Shown piece after piece: positions 8,539-16,377 of a stretch of 64,000 nucleotides of DNA. This stretch comes from an uncultured Collinsella sp. (GTDB lineage: Bacteria; Actinomycetota; Coriobacteriia; Coriobacteriales; Coriobacteriaceae), in NCBI GenBank assembly GCA_900767675.1, contig CAAFZX010000006.1, positions 23,944 to 87,943 of the forward strand. Direction: 5' to 3'. The notes below the pieces were generated by a model. That model saw only the letters and a program-made list of their open reading frames with translations. It made no database searches and had not been told where the DNA came from. The position numbers and the translations under genes are program-made. Positions within the stretch are counted from its first letter, which is position 1, and each line of letters starts with the position of its first letter.

Positions 8539-9857
8539 TAACAGACTCGAGTCTTGCCGATCATGATGTTGAGGATCTCGACGTCGGTGTCCTTCATGCC
8601 CACACGGCCCACGTAGCCCATGCTGGCGATTGTCTGCTCGACGGTATCCTGGATGAGGCCCTCGCCGGCGCGGAAGCCGCGACCCTGCATGGCCATATCG
8701 TGACCCAGAATCGCCGCATCAACGGCAGCGGAAATCTTGGCGGCGCAGCTTGCCTTGGCGCCATCGCACACGATGCCGCCAACGTTGCCGAGCGTGTTCG
8801 AGACCGTCGCGCCAATCTGCTCGCGCGTGCCACCACACAGCCAGGTAATCGCGGCACCGGCACCGCATGCGGCGCAAATAGCACCGCAAAACGCCGAGAG
8901 CGCACCAATATAACTCTTGATATGCACAGCGATAAGATCAGACAGCATCACGGCGCGCACCAGGCGCTCGTGGTCGCAGCGCAGGTACTCGGCATACTCC
9001 ATGACGGGTAATGCGCAGGTAATGCCCTGATTGCCCGAGCCGCACACAATGGCAACCGGCAGCGCGCAGCCGTTCATGCGGGCGTCGGACCCGGCGGCCG
9101 CACGGGCACGGGCACGGCAGGCGACGTCATCGGCACGAGCGCCCAGCAGCGTACGGCCCACCTCGGCACCCCAAGCGTTCGCCAAGCCCTCGGCACTAAT
9201 GGCGCCGTTCAGCTCAATCTGACGCTCAACGGCAGCGCGGGCGCCCTCAATGTCGCCGTCCTCGATAAAGTCGATGATGGACTCAATCGACATGGGCGTG
9301 TCGGCTTTATCCGCCGCACGCTCGGCCACGACGCGCTCGGCGCAGGCGGCGCACTCCCCCGCCGACTTGCCACACACCGGAATACCGTCGAGCGTATGGC
9401 ACGTGACATTGGTGTGGTGGTCGGTAATCTCGACGACCGCGGTATGGCCCCCGGCTGTGGCAGTCACCTTGATGTAGAGGTTGGGTACACCCTCGACAAG
9501 CGACACATCGCAGTAGCCGGCATCAGCGAGGAGCTCGGCCACGCGAGCACGATCTTCGTCGTTAACGCTCTCGAGCACCTCGAGCGCGCTCTTGGCGTCA
9601 CCGCCCACGGCACCCAGTACGGCCGCGGCCTCAATACCGTGCATACCGCCCGAATTGGGCACGGTCACGCTCTTAACGTTCTTGATGATGTTGCCCGAGC
9701 AGGCAACGTCCATATGATCGGGTTCGCAACCGAGTGTCTGACTCGCCAGCGCCGCCGCATAGGCAACGGCAATAGGCTCGGTGCAGCCGAGCGCACAGAC
9801 AAGCTCGCGGTTCAAGACATCGCAAAAAGCGGCATCGCGGATGGAATCGGTAGACAT
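8538..9857 (-). CDS. cyuA: CyuA/UPF0597 family protein, probable L-cysteine desulfidase
   Basis: The 439-residue protein is of the UPF0597 (YhaM/CyuA) family, related to the alpha subunit of iron-sulfur L-serine dehydratases. Members break L-cysteine to pyruvate, sulfide and ammonia. Visible family blocks are GCTEPIAVAYAAA near the N-terminus, SGNIIKN, CGSGNQG and SDLIAVHIKSYIG, with several conserved cysteines fitting a 4Fe-4S site. ATG 9857 follows GGAG by six bases. Whether it acts on cysteine or serine is not decided by sequence. Confidence 0.82.
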   Translation of the reverse strand: MSTDSIRDAAFCDVLNRELVCALGCTEPIAVAYAAALASQTLGCEPDHMDVACSGNIIKNVKSVTVPNSGGMHGIEAAAVLGAVGGDAKSALEVLESVNDEDRARVAELLADAGYCDVSLVEGVPNLYIKVTATAGGHTAVVEITDHHTNVTCHTLDGIPVCGKSAGECAACAERVVAERAADKADTPMSIESIIDFIEDGDIEGARAAVERQIELNGAISAEGLANAWGAEVGRTLLGARADDVACRARARAAAGSDARMNGCALPVAIVCGSGNQGITCALPVMEYAEYLRCDHERLVRAVMLSDLIAVHIKSYIGALSAFCGAICAACGAGAAITWLCGGTREQIGATVSNTLGNVGGIVCDGAKASCAAKISAAVDAAILGHDMAMQGRGFRAGEGLIQDTVEQTIASMGYVGRVGMKDTDVEILNIMIGKTRVC

Positions 9858-10128
9858 AGGTATCTCCTGCTTACATAACGAACTGGGCTCTTGATAATAG
9901 TTGGCACTTTTATTTGATAACAATGCATCAAAAACCGCAACCATGGTTCCGACGGACGGCGTTTAAGCGCAATCTGACGGCATTCATTCATGAGAAGCTA
10001 GTCTTGTTGCATGCTAAAGCGTTTGACCAAAAAACGCCCGAGTGTTTATGCAAAAGTCGCGCTATCATGCAGTCGAACGCGGTAAAACCTTTAGCAATTC
10101 CGCCGCACGGACCAGAGAGGAACCACTC

Positions 10129-10596
10129 ATGAAGATTGGTATCGGTAACGACCACGCCGCCGTCGAGCTCAAAAACATCATTTCCGAGCACCTGAAGGAG
10201 CGCGGCTGCGAGGTCGTGAACTTTGGAACCGACACCTCCGAGAGCTTTGATTACCCCATCGCCGGCTACAAGGTGGGCAAGGCAGTTGCCAACGGTGACG
10301 TCGATCTGGGTATCCTGATCTGCGGTACCGGCGTCGGCATCAGCCTGGCCGCCAACAAGGTCGAGGGCGTTCGCGCCGTCGTGTGCTCCGAGCCCTTCAG
10401 CGCCAAGCTCTCGCGCATGCACAACAACACCAACGTGCTCGCCTTTGGTGCCCGCGTCGTGGGCTCCGAGCTCGCCAAGATGATCGTCGACGAGTGGCTC
10501 GACGCCGAGTTTGAGGGCGGTCGCCACGAGCGTCGCGTTAACCTCCTCAACGAGATCGACCAGACCCGCGGCCTCAAGGTCGTCGACGAGGCCTAA
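10129..10596 (+). CDS. rpiB: ribose 5-phosphate isomerase B
   Basis: The 155-residue enzyme interconverts ribose 5-phosphate and ribulose 5-phosphate in the pentose phosphate pathway. It shows GNDHAA at 6-11, the catalytic cysteine in CGTGVGIS (C65) and RMHNNTNVLAFGAR (97-110). The ATG follows AGAGAGG. It has its own terminator. The 271-base upstream gap contains a TTGACC box at about 10022 but no clear -10 partner. Confidence 0.93.
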   Translation: MKIGIGNDHAAVELKNIISEHLKERGCEVVNFGTDTSESFDYPIAGYKVGKAVANGDVDLGILICGTGVGISLAANKVEGVRAVVCSEPFSAKLSRMHNNTNVLAFGARVVGSELAKMIVDEWLDAEFEGGRHERRVNLLNEIDQTRGLKVVDEA

Positions 10597-10621
10597 ACTA
10601 CTCAGCGCCACAAGCTAACAG

Positions 10622-10661
10622 CAAGGGGGCCGCTCGGAACGCACATCCGGGCGGCCCCTTG
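10622..10661 (+). terminator. terminator of rpiB
   Basis: CAAGGGGGCCGC pairs with GCGGCCCCTTG around an inner CGG/CCG stem, followed by TAGATTTTGG. Confidence 0.8.
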
Positions 10662-10675
10662 TAGATTTTGGAATA

Positions 10676-10708
10676 AAAGGGCGCCGCGGATGGAGTTCCG
10701 CGGCGCCC
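10676..10708 (-). terminator. terminator of ndk
   Basis: GGGCGCCGCGG (10679-10689) and CCGCGGCGCCC (10698-10708) pair perfectly; on the minus strand the stem is followed by TTTTATTC. Confidence 0.85.
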
Positions 10709-10746
10709 AAGCCACACGCTAACAGCTTTAAGGAGTCAAAGCTGGT

Positions 10747-11151
10747 TTAGCCAAAGAAGCGCTTGATCTCGATCTCGGCGTTCTCCAGGCAGTCGGAGCC
10801 GTGGATCACGTTGGCGTTGACATCGACAGCGAAGTCGCCGCGGATGGTGCCGGGGGCAGCGTCAAGCGGGTTGGTAGCGCCCATGAGGGTGCGCATCTTA
10901 GCAACAGCGGAGAGACCGGAAACGACCATCTTGACGACCGGACCGCTCGTCATAAAGTCGCAGAGACCGCCAAAGAAGGGCTTGTCGGCCAGATGGGCGT
11001 AGTGCTCCTCGACGGTAGCGCGCTCGAGCGTGGTCATCTCCATGCGCTCGATGACAAGGCCGCTGCGCTCAATGCGAGCAACGATCTCGCCGATCTTGCG
11101 GTCGCGCACGGCGTCGGGCTTAATCATGATGAAGGTCTTCTCGATAGCCAT
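10747..11151 (-). CDS. ndk: nucleoside diphosphate kinase
   Basis: The 134-residue enzyme transfers the gamma phosphate between nucleoside di- and triphosphates through a phosphohistidine. The active histidine is in NVIHGSD (H117), and KPDA (11-14) is the nucleotide-binding block. It has normal family length and is transcribed alone. Confidence 0.95.
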   Translation of the reverse strand: MAIEKTFIMIKPDAVRDRKIGEIVARIERSGLVIERMEMTTLERATVEEHYAHLADKPFFGGLCDFMTSGPVVKMVVSGLSAVAKMRTLMGATNPLDAAPGTIRGDFAVDVNANVIHGSDCLENAEIEIKRFFG

Positions 11152-11457
11152 AAAAGTAGCCTTTCAAGTAGGTTCGCGCGTGCCCAAGTCCCATTCCGGC
11201 ACCCGCCTGGACTGCATCGTAACAGAGTTTTAGCTGCAGTTAAACAAAAAGCTGTTTATTGAAACGCTACAACTTATTAAAGCGCTCCATATGTGTCACT
11301 TCTGTTTCGAAGCCCGATTAGAGTACCATCCGACCGCCCATCAACCGCATCGAACAGAGCAGGCGGTCGGTTGCCGCCCGCGAACGTAACCCCTTCACAA
11401 CCTGCCCAAAGGTCCTACAGAAGTTCTCGACAAGCCCCTCCCCCATAGCAACAAAAT
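11152..11457. other. non-coding region upstream of ndk
   Basis: About 300 bases lie between the ndk start and the argH terminator. The leftward ndk promoter must lie here; TTGTTT and TACGAT occur but with poor spacing. No gene or known RNA was recognised. Confidence 0.4.
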
Positions 11458-11485
11458 ACGGGCGCCCACATCAGCAGGCGCCCGT
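11452..11485 (-). terminator. terminator of argH
   Basis: ACGGGCGCC (11458-11466) pairs with GGCGCCCGT (11477-11485); the minus strand continues ATTTTGTT. Confidence 0.8.
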
Positions 11486-11536
11486 AAAACAAAAACGATT
11501 TATCAATAAATGGCCAAAACAGCTTCAGCCAAATCC

Positions 11537-12967
11537 CTACTTTACCCCGTGGCCCATCTCGACGACCTTAGTCAGTGACCCAAACACACCCTCGTCAGCC
11601 ACGAGCTGTGCCTCGGCGCGATCAAGCTGCACGGCAACGGCGGCAGGGGCGGTGCCGCCCTCGGTCGTGCGCGCGGCGACAATCGACGGGATGTCGAGCG
11701 CCTCGGTAATGTCGCGCTCAAAGAGCGGGCTTGCCTCCTGGAACACCTCAAACGGCAGGTCCTCAAGATTGCAGCCGCGCTTCTCGCACATCAGGACCAG
11801 ATGGCCCACCACGGCATGTGCCTCGCGGAACGGCAGACCACGCTTAGCCAGGTAATCGGCAACATCGGTGGCGGCAAGGTGCCCCACGCCGCACTCGCGC
11901 GCCATGGCATCCTCGTTGACGGTCCAAGTCGAAATCATTCCGGCCATAACGGACAGGCACTGCATGAGCGTATGGGCGGTATCGAGCGCGCCCTCCTTGT
12001 CCTCCTGCAAGTCCTTGTTATAAGCAAGCGGCAAGCCCTTCATGGTTACCAGCAGCTGCACCAGGTTGCCGTACACGCGACCGCTCTTGCCGCGGATAAG
12101 CTCGGCAAAGTCGGGGTTCTTCTTCTGCGGCATGATAGACGAGCCGGTGGAGTAGGAGTCTGAAAGCGTGATAAAGCCAAATTCGGAGCTCGACCACAGC
12201 ACGATCTCCTCGGAAAGACGCGACAGGTGCATGGCCATGACGGAACCGGCGTAATGCAAATCGAGCAGGAAATCACGGTCGGAAACAGCATCGAGCGAAT
12301 TGGGGATCACGCCCGCAAAGCCAAGTTCGGCAGCCGTCATCTGACGATCGAGCGGATAGCTCGTACCGGCAAGCGCGGCAGCACCCAGCGGGCAGTTGTC
12401 GGCGGCATCAAAGGCGGCCTTCAGGCGTGTAAAGTCGCGCGCGAACATCCAAGAATACGCCAGCAGATGATGCGACAGCAGCACGGGCTGAGCGTGCTGC
12501 ATGTGCGTGTAGCCCGGCAAAATCACCTTGTCGTACTTCTTAGCCGCATCCACCAGCACATGGCGCAGCTCTAGATTGGCCTCCATGAGCTCCTTGGCCA
12601 GCGCCTTGACGCCCAGGCGCGTGTCGGTCGCCACCTGGTCGTTGCGCGAACGTCCGGTATGCAAGCGCTTACCGGCCTCGCCGATGCGACGCGTCAGCTC
12701 GCTCTCGATGGACATATGGATGTCCTCGTCGTTGATATCGAAGGTAAAGTTGCCGGCATCGATATCCTGTTCGATTCCGGTCAGGCCCTCGGCGATCGCC
12801 TGCTCGTCCTCGGCACTGATGATGCCCTGGGCGGCCAGCATCTTGGCATGTGCCTTAGAGCCGGCGATATCCTGCTTATAGAGATGCTTGTCGACCGGCA
12901 ACGACGCACCAAACTCCTGCGTGACCTCGGCCACGCCCGCCTCAAAACGACCGCCCCAAAGAGCCAT
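11537..12967 (-). CDS. argH: argininosuccinate lyase
   Basis: The 476-residue enzyme splits argininosuccinate into arginine and fumarate, the last step of arginine synthesis. It has the fumarase/aspartase signature GSSIMPQKKNPD, the N-terminal LWGGRF and HTGRSRNDQV. ATG 12967 follows AAAGGAG; the upstream extension to 13042 is non-homologous. It lies downstream of argG and a small gene in the same direction. Confidence 0.95.
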   Translation of the reverse strand: MALWGGRFEAGVAEVTQEFGASLPVDKHLYKQDIAGSKAHAKMLAAQGIISAEDEQAIAEGLTGIEQDIDAGNFTFDINDEDIHMSIESELTRRIGEAGKRLHTGRSRNDQVATDTRLGVKALAKELMEANLELRHVLVDAAKKYDKVILPGYTHMQHAQPVLLSHHLLAYSWMFARDFTRLKAAFDAADNCPLGAAALAGTSYPLDRQMTAAELGFAGVIPNSLDAVSDRDFLLDLHYAGSVMAMHLSRLSEEIVLWSSSEFGFITLSDSYSTGSSIMPQKKNPDFAELIRGKSGRVYGNLVQLLVTMKGLPLAYNKDLQEDKEGALDTAHTLMQCLSVMAGMISTWTVNEDAMARECGVGHLAATDVADYLAKRGLPFREAHAVVGHLVLMCEKRGCNLEDLPFEVFQEASPLFERDITEALDIPSIVAARTTEGGTAPAAVAVQLDRAEAQLVADEGVFGSLTKVVEMGHGVK

Positions 12968-13085
12968 GGAACCGTCTCCTTTCTCCAAATACCGAAACAA
13001 GCGCCCAAAGCAATGTGCCCTGTCGCTAAAGCGATTTACCAACCGCTAGTTTTGCACATTCCCCACTGCGTGCGGGACCATGTAG

Positions 13086-13256
13086 CTAATTTGCAAAGAA
13101 GTGACGCACCATGCACTTGGCGCCCACGGACTCCCTCCTGAGGTTGCCCTGCGAACCGTCAATCCAAGCCTTCAGGCTCATGGGGACCTCCTCCACCTTG
13201 GCGGTATCGAGCTCGGGGGCAAGAGAAAGCAAGGCGTGTGCAACAGCGTCAAACAT
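13086..13256 (-). CDS. 56-residue protein encoded between argG and argH
   Basis: This is a short gene of 56 codons. ATG 13256 follows GAGGAG by eight bases, and the stop is 118 bases before the argH start. The product is mixed and soluble, with acidic and hydrophobic halves and a basic C-terminus (residues 40-56). I do not recognise the family. A strong stem (13309-13338) separates it from argG, so it may be transcribed from its own promoter. It could be a small regulator or a chance frame. Confidence 0.5.
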   Translation of the reverse strand: MFDAVAHALLSLAPELDTAKVEEVPMSLKAWIDGSQGNLRRESVGAKCMVRHFFAN

Positions 13257-13308
13257 AGTAGGTACTCCTCAGATATATATAGGTGCAAGGCCGACAAATT
13301 GATAGAAG

Positions 13309-13338
13309 GAGCCCCGCCGGACAACCCCGGCGGGGCTC
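13309..13338 (-). terminator. stem-loop downstream of argG
   Basis: GAGCCCCGCCGG and CCGGCGGGGCTC are perfectly complementary with a six-base loop. On the minus strand the stem is followed by CTTCTATC, a weak U-tract. It probably ends or attenuates transcription from argG before the 56-codon gene and argH. Confidence 0.6.
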
Positions 13339-13491
13339 GGACTCAGCCGCAGTCGCGGCATCATATATGCGGGCGGAACGTAGGGGCCACCGATGTTAAG
13401 AAGTGTCAGCAAGCATAACGAAAGGTAGGGACCCCATGCGCCCGTTATGTATCACGCGGATGGGCCGCGCGGATACCAAGGAAAGGAAGCC

Positions 13492-14718
13492 TTAAGCCTG
13501 GGCGGCGGCAAAGCTGGGACCCTGGACCTTAGCCCACGTCTTGAGCGACAGCGTATCGATCTCGATAAAGCCGGCGCTGGCCTTCTCGTCAAACGTGGTG
13601 TCGCGGTCGTAGGTAGCCAGACCGTAGTCGTAGAGGCTGAAGGGGCTCTTGCGGCCGACGACGTGGCAGTTGCCCTTAAAGAACTTCAGGCGGACGGTGC
13701 CGGTCACGAACTTCTGGGTGTCGGCCATAAAGGCGTCGAGCGCGTTCTTGAGCGGGCTGTACCACTGGCCGTTGTACACGGCGGTGGCCCAATCCTGCTC
13801 GAGCTTAATCTTAGTCTTGAGCAGGTCGCCCTCGACGCAAATGTCCTCGAGTGCCTTGTGGGCGGTGATGAGCGTCAGGGCGCCGGGAACCTCGTAGCAC
13901 TCGCGGCTCTTGAGGCCCACCAGACGATCCTCGACCAGGTCGAGACGGCCAAAGCCGTTGTCGCCGGAAATCTTGTTGAGGGCGATGACGATCTCGGAGA
14001 GCTTCATCTTCTTGCCGTCGACGGCGACGGGCTTGCCCGCCTCAAACTCAATCTCGGTGTAAGTCGGGGTATCGGGCGTGTCCTCGGGATTCTTGGTCAT
14101 AACCCAGGCGTCGTCGAGCGGCTCGTTCCAGGGATCCTCCAGGTGGCCGCACTCAATGGCACGACCCCACAGGTTGTCGTCAATGGAATAGGGGTTATCG
14201 TTGGCACCCTCGGGAACCGGCACGTTGTGGGCGTGGGCATAGGCGACCTCGTCGGGACGGCACTTCAGATCCCACTCGCGAACCGGGGCGATGACCTTAA
14301 GCTCGGGATCGAGGGCCTTGACGGCAGCCTCAAAACGAACCTGGTCGTTACCCTTGCCGGTGCAGCCGTGGGCGACGTAGGTCGCGCCAAACTCGTGAGC
14401 GACCTCGACGAGCTTCTTGGCGAGCAGCGGGCGAGACAGGGCGGAGAGCAGCGGGTACTTGTTCTCGTACATGGAGTTTGCGGCGATGGCCTTGGTCAGG
14501 AACTCATCGGAGAACTCGTCGCGCAGGTCGAGCACCTGGCAATCGAGAACGCCCAGGTCGAGGGCCTTCTGCTTCTTGGCGTCCAGGCCGGTCTCCTCCT
14601 GGCCCACGTTGCCGCAGACACAAACGACATCGAGATTCTTCTCGTCCTGGAGCCACTTGACACATACAGATGTATCAAGACCACCGGAATATGCGAGAAC
14701 GACTTTTTCCTTACTCAT
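13492..14718 (-). CDS. argG: argininosuccinate synthase
   Basis: The 408-residue enzyme joins citrulline and aspartate using ATP to form argininosuccinate. The PP-loop SGGLDTS is at residues 10-16; GCTGKGND and NLWGRAIE are also family blocks. ATG 14718 follows AAAGGA by eight bases. It is the first gene of a leftward argG - small gene - argH cluster. Confidence 0.95.
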   Translation of the reverse strand: MSKEKVVLAYSGGLDTSVCVKWLQDEKNLDVVCVCGNVGQEETGLDAKKQKALDLGVLDCQVLDLRDEFSDEFLTKAIAANSMYENKYPLLSALSRPLLAKKLVEVAHEFGATYVAHGCTGKGNDQVRFEAAVKALDPELKVIAPVREWDLKCRPDEVAYAHAHNVPVPEGANDNPYSIDDNLWGRAIECGHLEDPWNEPLDDAWVMTKNPEDTPDTPTYTEIEFEAGKPVAVDGKKMKLSEIVIALNKISGDNGFGRLDLVEDRLVGLKSRECYEVPGALTLITAHKALEDICVEGDLLKTKIKLEQDWATAVYNGQWYSPLKNALDAFMADTQKFVTGTVRLKFFKGNCHVVGRKSPFSLYDYGLATYDRDTTFDEKASAGFIEIDTLSLKTWAKVQGPSFAAAQA

Positions 14719-15272
14719 GGCTGTTTCCTTTCGCCCTTGGTAGCTAGTTAGAACATCGGTCAGTTGCAAGTCATTTCAAGGTCATATACCGTGCAATATC
14801 AGGTTAAATAGCAAAAATCAGCACATACATGCCCTAGAAACATGCAGCAATGTCGTGCTAAAACCCAACGACCTCAAAATGACTCTGTTGAGGCAATTCG
14901 CCCCATGCGGACAGAGACGATTGTTATCGTCGTCGGGAAATTGCGCGCTGGCGTCGGATGGCATTGTCTGCAGTAGTGATGATCTTTACGAACTGCATCT
15001 GCCTCTCCTTTCACCTATCGCCGGGCGCAATTCAAATATCGTAAACGGTACCTTTTCCTCGGTAACCGGCTCTTTTGCCGTCTCCGTTTTCGATGGTCGC
15101 TATATTACGCTAAAGTGCCCGCAGCACAAGCGACAAATTCAAATTTCTGAAAAGTTTTTTCATTACTTTGTGAAGCGTGGTGCAAATACGCTCCGTTCCT
15201 GCGACAATACGCTCGGTTACTGGTTGATGGTTATAACGTCTGAAACAATTTCGAAACGAAAGGCGCGCTTTT
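14719..15272. other. non-coding region between argG and a divergent HAD gene
   Basis: These 554 bases hold no convincing gene. A 152-codon frame from 14855 has no ribosome site, overlaps the next gene and has unusual composition. The region is clearly richer in A and T than its surroundings, which suggests promoters and regulatory DNA for both sides, or an old insertion remnant. No arginine-repressor box was recognised with confidence. Confidence 0.4.
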
Positions 15273-16100
15273 ATGCAAACTTACGAATCGGACACCAATA
15301 TCGGCAGCATTAAGATTCTCGCCGTTGATATGGACAAGACGCTGCTCACCGACGAGCGCGTGTTGCCGCAAGGCCTTGACGAACGCCTGGACAAGCTCGC
15401 CGACGCCGGCATCGTGTTCTGCCCCGCCAGCGGACGTCCAGCCCCCAAGCTCGAGGAGATGTTCGAGAGCATCAAGAACCGCCTCGCCTTTTGTCCCGAC
15501 AACGGAGCGTGCGTCATCTATCGCGGCAGTTATATCTATAAGAGCAACATCGATGTGGCGCTGTATCAGCAGGTGCTCGCTCGTGCCTCGGAGGACTCGC
15601 GTGCCGTTCCCGTCCTGTGCTGCTACGACGAGTTCTACGTGCTTGCCCGCGACCATCAGTACCACGACGAGATCAGCGTCTACTACAACACAATCAACTA
15701 CGTCGACAGCTTTGAGGGCATTGATTTCGAGTCCAACAAGATTTCGGTCTTCTTCCCCGGCTACGACGCCGAGCCCGCTTTCCGCGAGACCTATAGCCCC
15801 GAGTTCTCGGACAAGCTCTACGTCACCAACGCCGGGCGCGAGTGGATCGACTTTATGAACCTGGGTGTCGACAAAGGCGCCGGCGTCGCGCATCTGTGCG
15901 AGCAGCTCGGCATTGATATCGCCGATGCCGCCGCCGTGGGCGACACCTACAACGACATCCCCATGCTCGAGCGCGTCGGTCACAGCTTTATCGTGGACAA
16001 TGCCGAGGAGCATATGAACGCGCATGCTAAGTGGCGCATTCCGAGTAACAACGACGGGGGCGTACTGACGCTCATCGACGCCATCTTGGCGGCTCGTTAA
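15273..16100 (+). CDS. Cof-type HAD-IIB family hydrolase
   Basis: The 275-residue cytosolic sugar-phosphate/nucleotide phosphatase-type protein has motif I AVDMDKTLL at 17-25, motif II serine in CPASGRP, the motif III lysine in VDKGAGV and motif IV GDTYNDIPML. A C2-type cap lies between motifs II and III. The substrate is unknown. GAAAGG lies nine bases before the ATG. Confidence 0.88.
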   Translation: MQTYESDTNIGSIKILAVDMDKTLLTDERVLPQGLDERLDKLADAGIVFCPASGRPAPKLEEMFESIKNRLAFCPDNGACVIYRGSYIYKSNIDVALYQQVLARASEDSRAVPVLCCYDEFYVLARDHQYHDEISVYYNTINYVDSFEGIDFESNKISVFFPGYDAEPAFRETYSPEFSDKLYVTNAGREWIDFMNLGVDKGAGVAHLCEQLGIDIADAAAVGDTYNDIPMLERVGHSFIVDNAEEHMNAHAKWRIPSNNDGGVLTLIDAILAAR

Positions 16101-16111
16101 CGCAGATCGTC

Positions 16112-16241
16112 GGACCTGGCCGGGCGAGGCGGGTTAGTTTTTCGTTCGGTCAGGTCCTGGGCTCGCTCGGAAAGCACATTAAGTGCTTTCCGGCTCGTGC
16201 GGAATCTACGAAAAACTTACCCGCCTCGCCCGGCCAGGTCC
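16112..16241. repeat. very long bipartite stem-loop
   Basis: A 23-base arm (16112-16134) is perfectly complementary to 16219-16241. After a three-base bulge on each side another eight bases pair (16138-16145 with 16208-16215). Inside is a separate hairpin CGGAAAGCAC/GTGCTTTCCG (16168-16192). It sits between convergent genes. It could be a folded RNA, a terminator or a miniature palindromic element; no flanking target duplication is visible. Confidence 0.7.
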
Positions 16242-16309
16242 TGCGGTGACTTGCTTGCCGCCTGGATGGCGTCTTGGCGCCTAGATACTTTGGCTGAATT
16301 TAATTGAAC

Positions 16310-16350
16310 GAAGGACGCTCCTTGTTGATGAGGGGCGTCCTTCTGTTTTT
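16310..16350 (+). terminator. rightward terminator after the HAD-IIB gene
   Basis: GAAGGACGCTCC (16310-16321) against GGGGCGTCCTTC (16332-16343) is followed by TGTTTTTGG. Confidence 0.75.
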
Positions 16351-16377
16351 GGTTACTTTGGAACTGTGGTTGCTTTC

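Noticed and set aside
13339..13491. possible tRNA or small RNA downstream of argG
   Set aside because: GC-rich pairs are present but there is no T-loop GTTC motif or cloverleaf.
14855..15313. 152-codon rightward frame before the HAD-IIB gene
   Set aside because: No ribosome site, overlaps the next start, and no recognisable domain; more likely non-coding.
16112..16241. insertion sequence ends
   Set aside because: No transposase frame lies between the arms and no target duplication flanks them.
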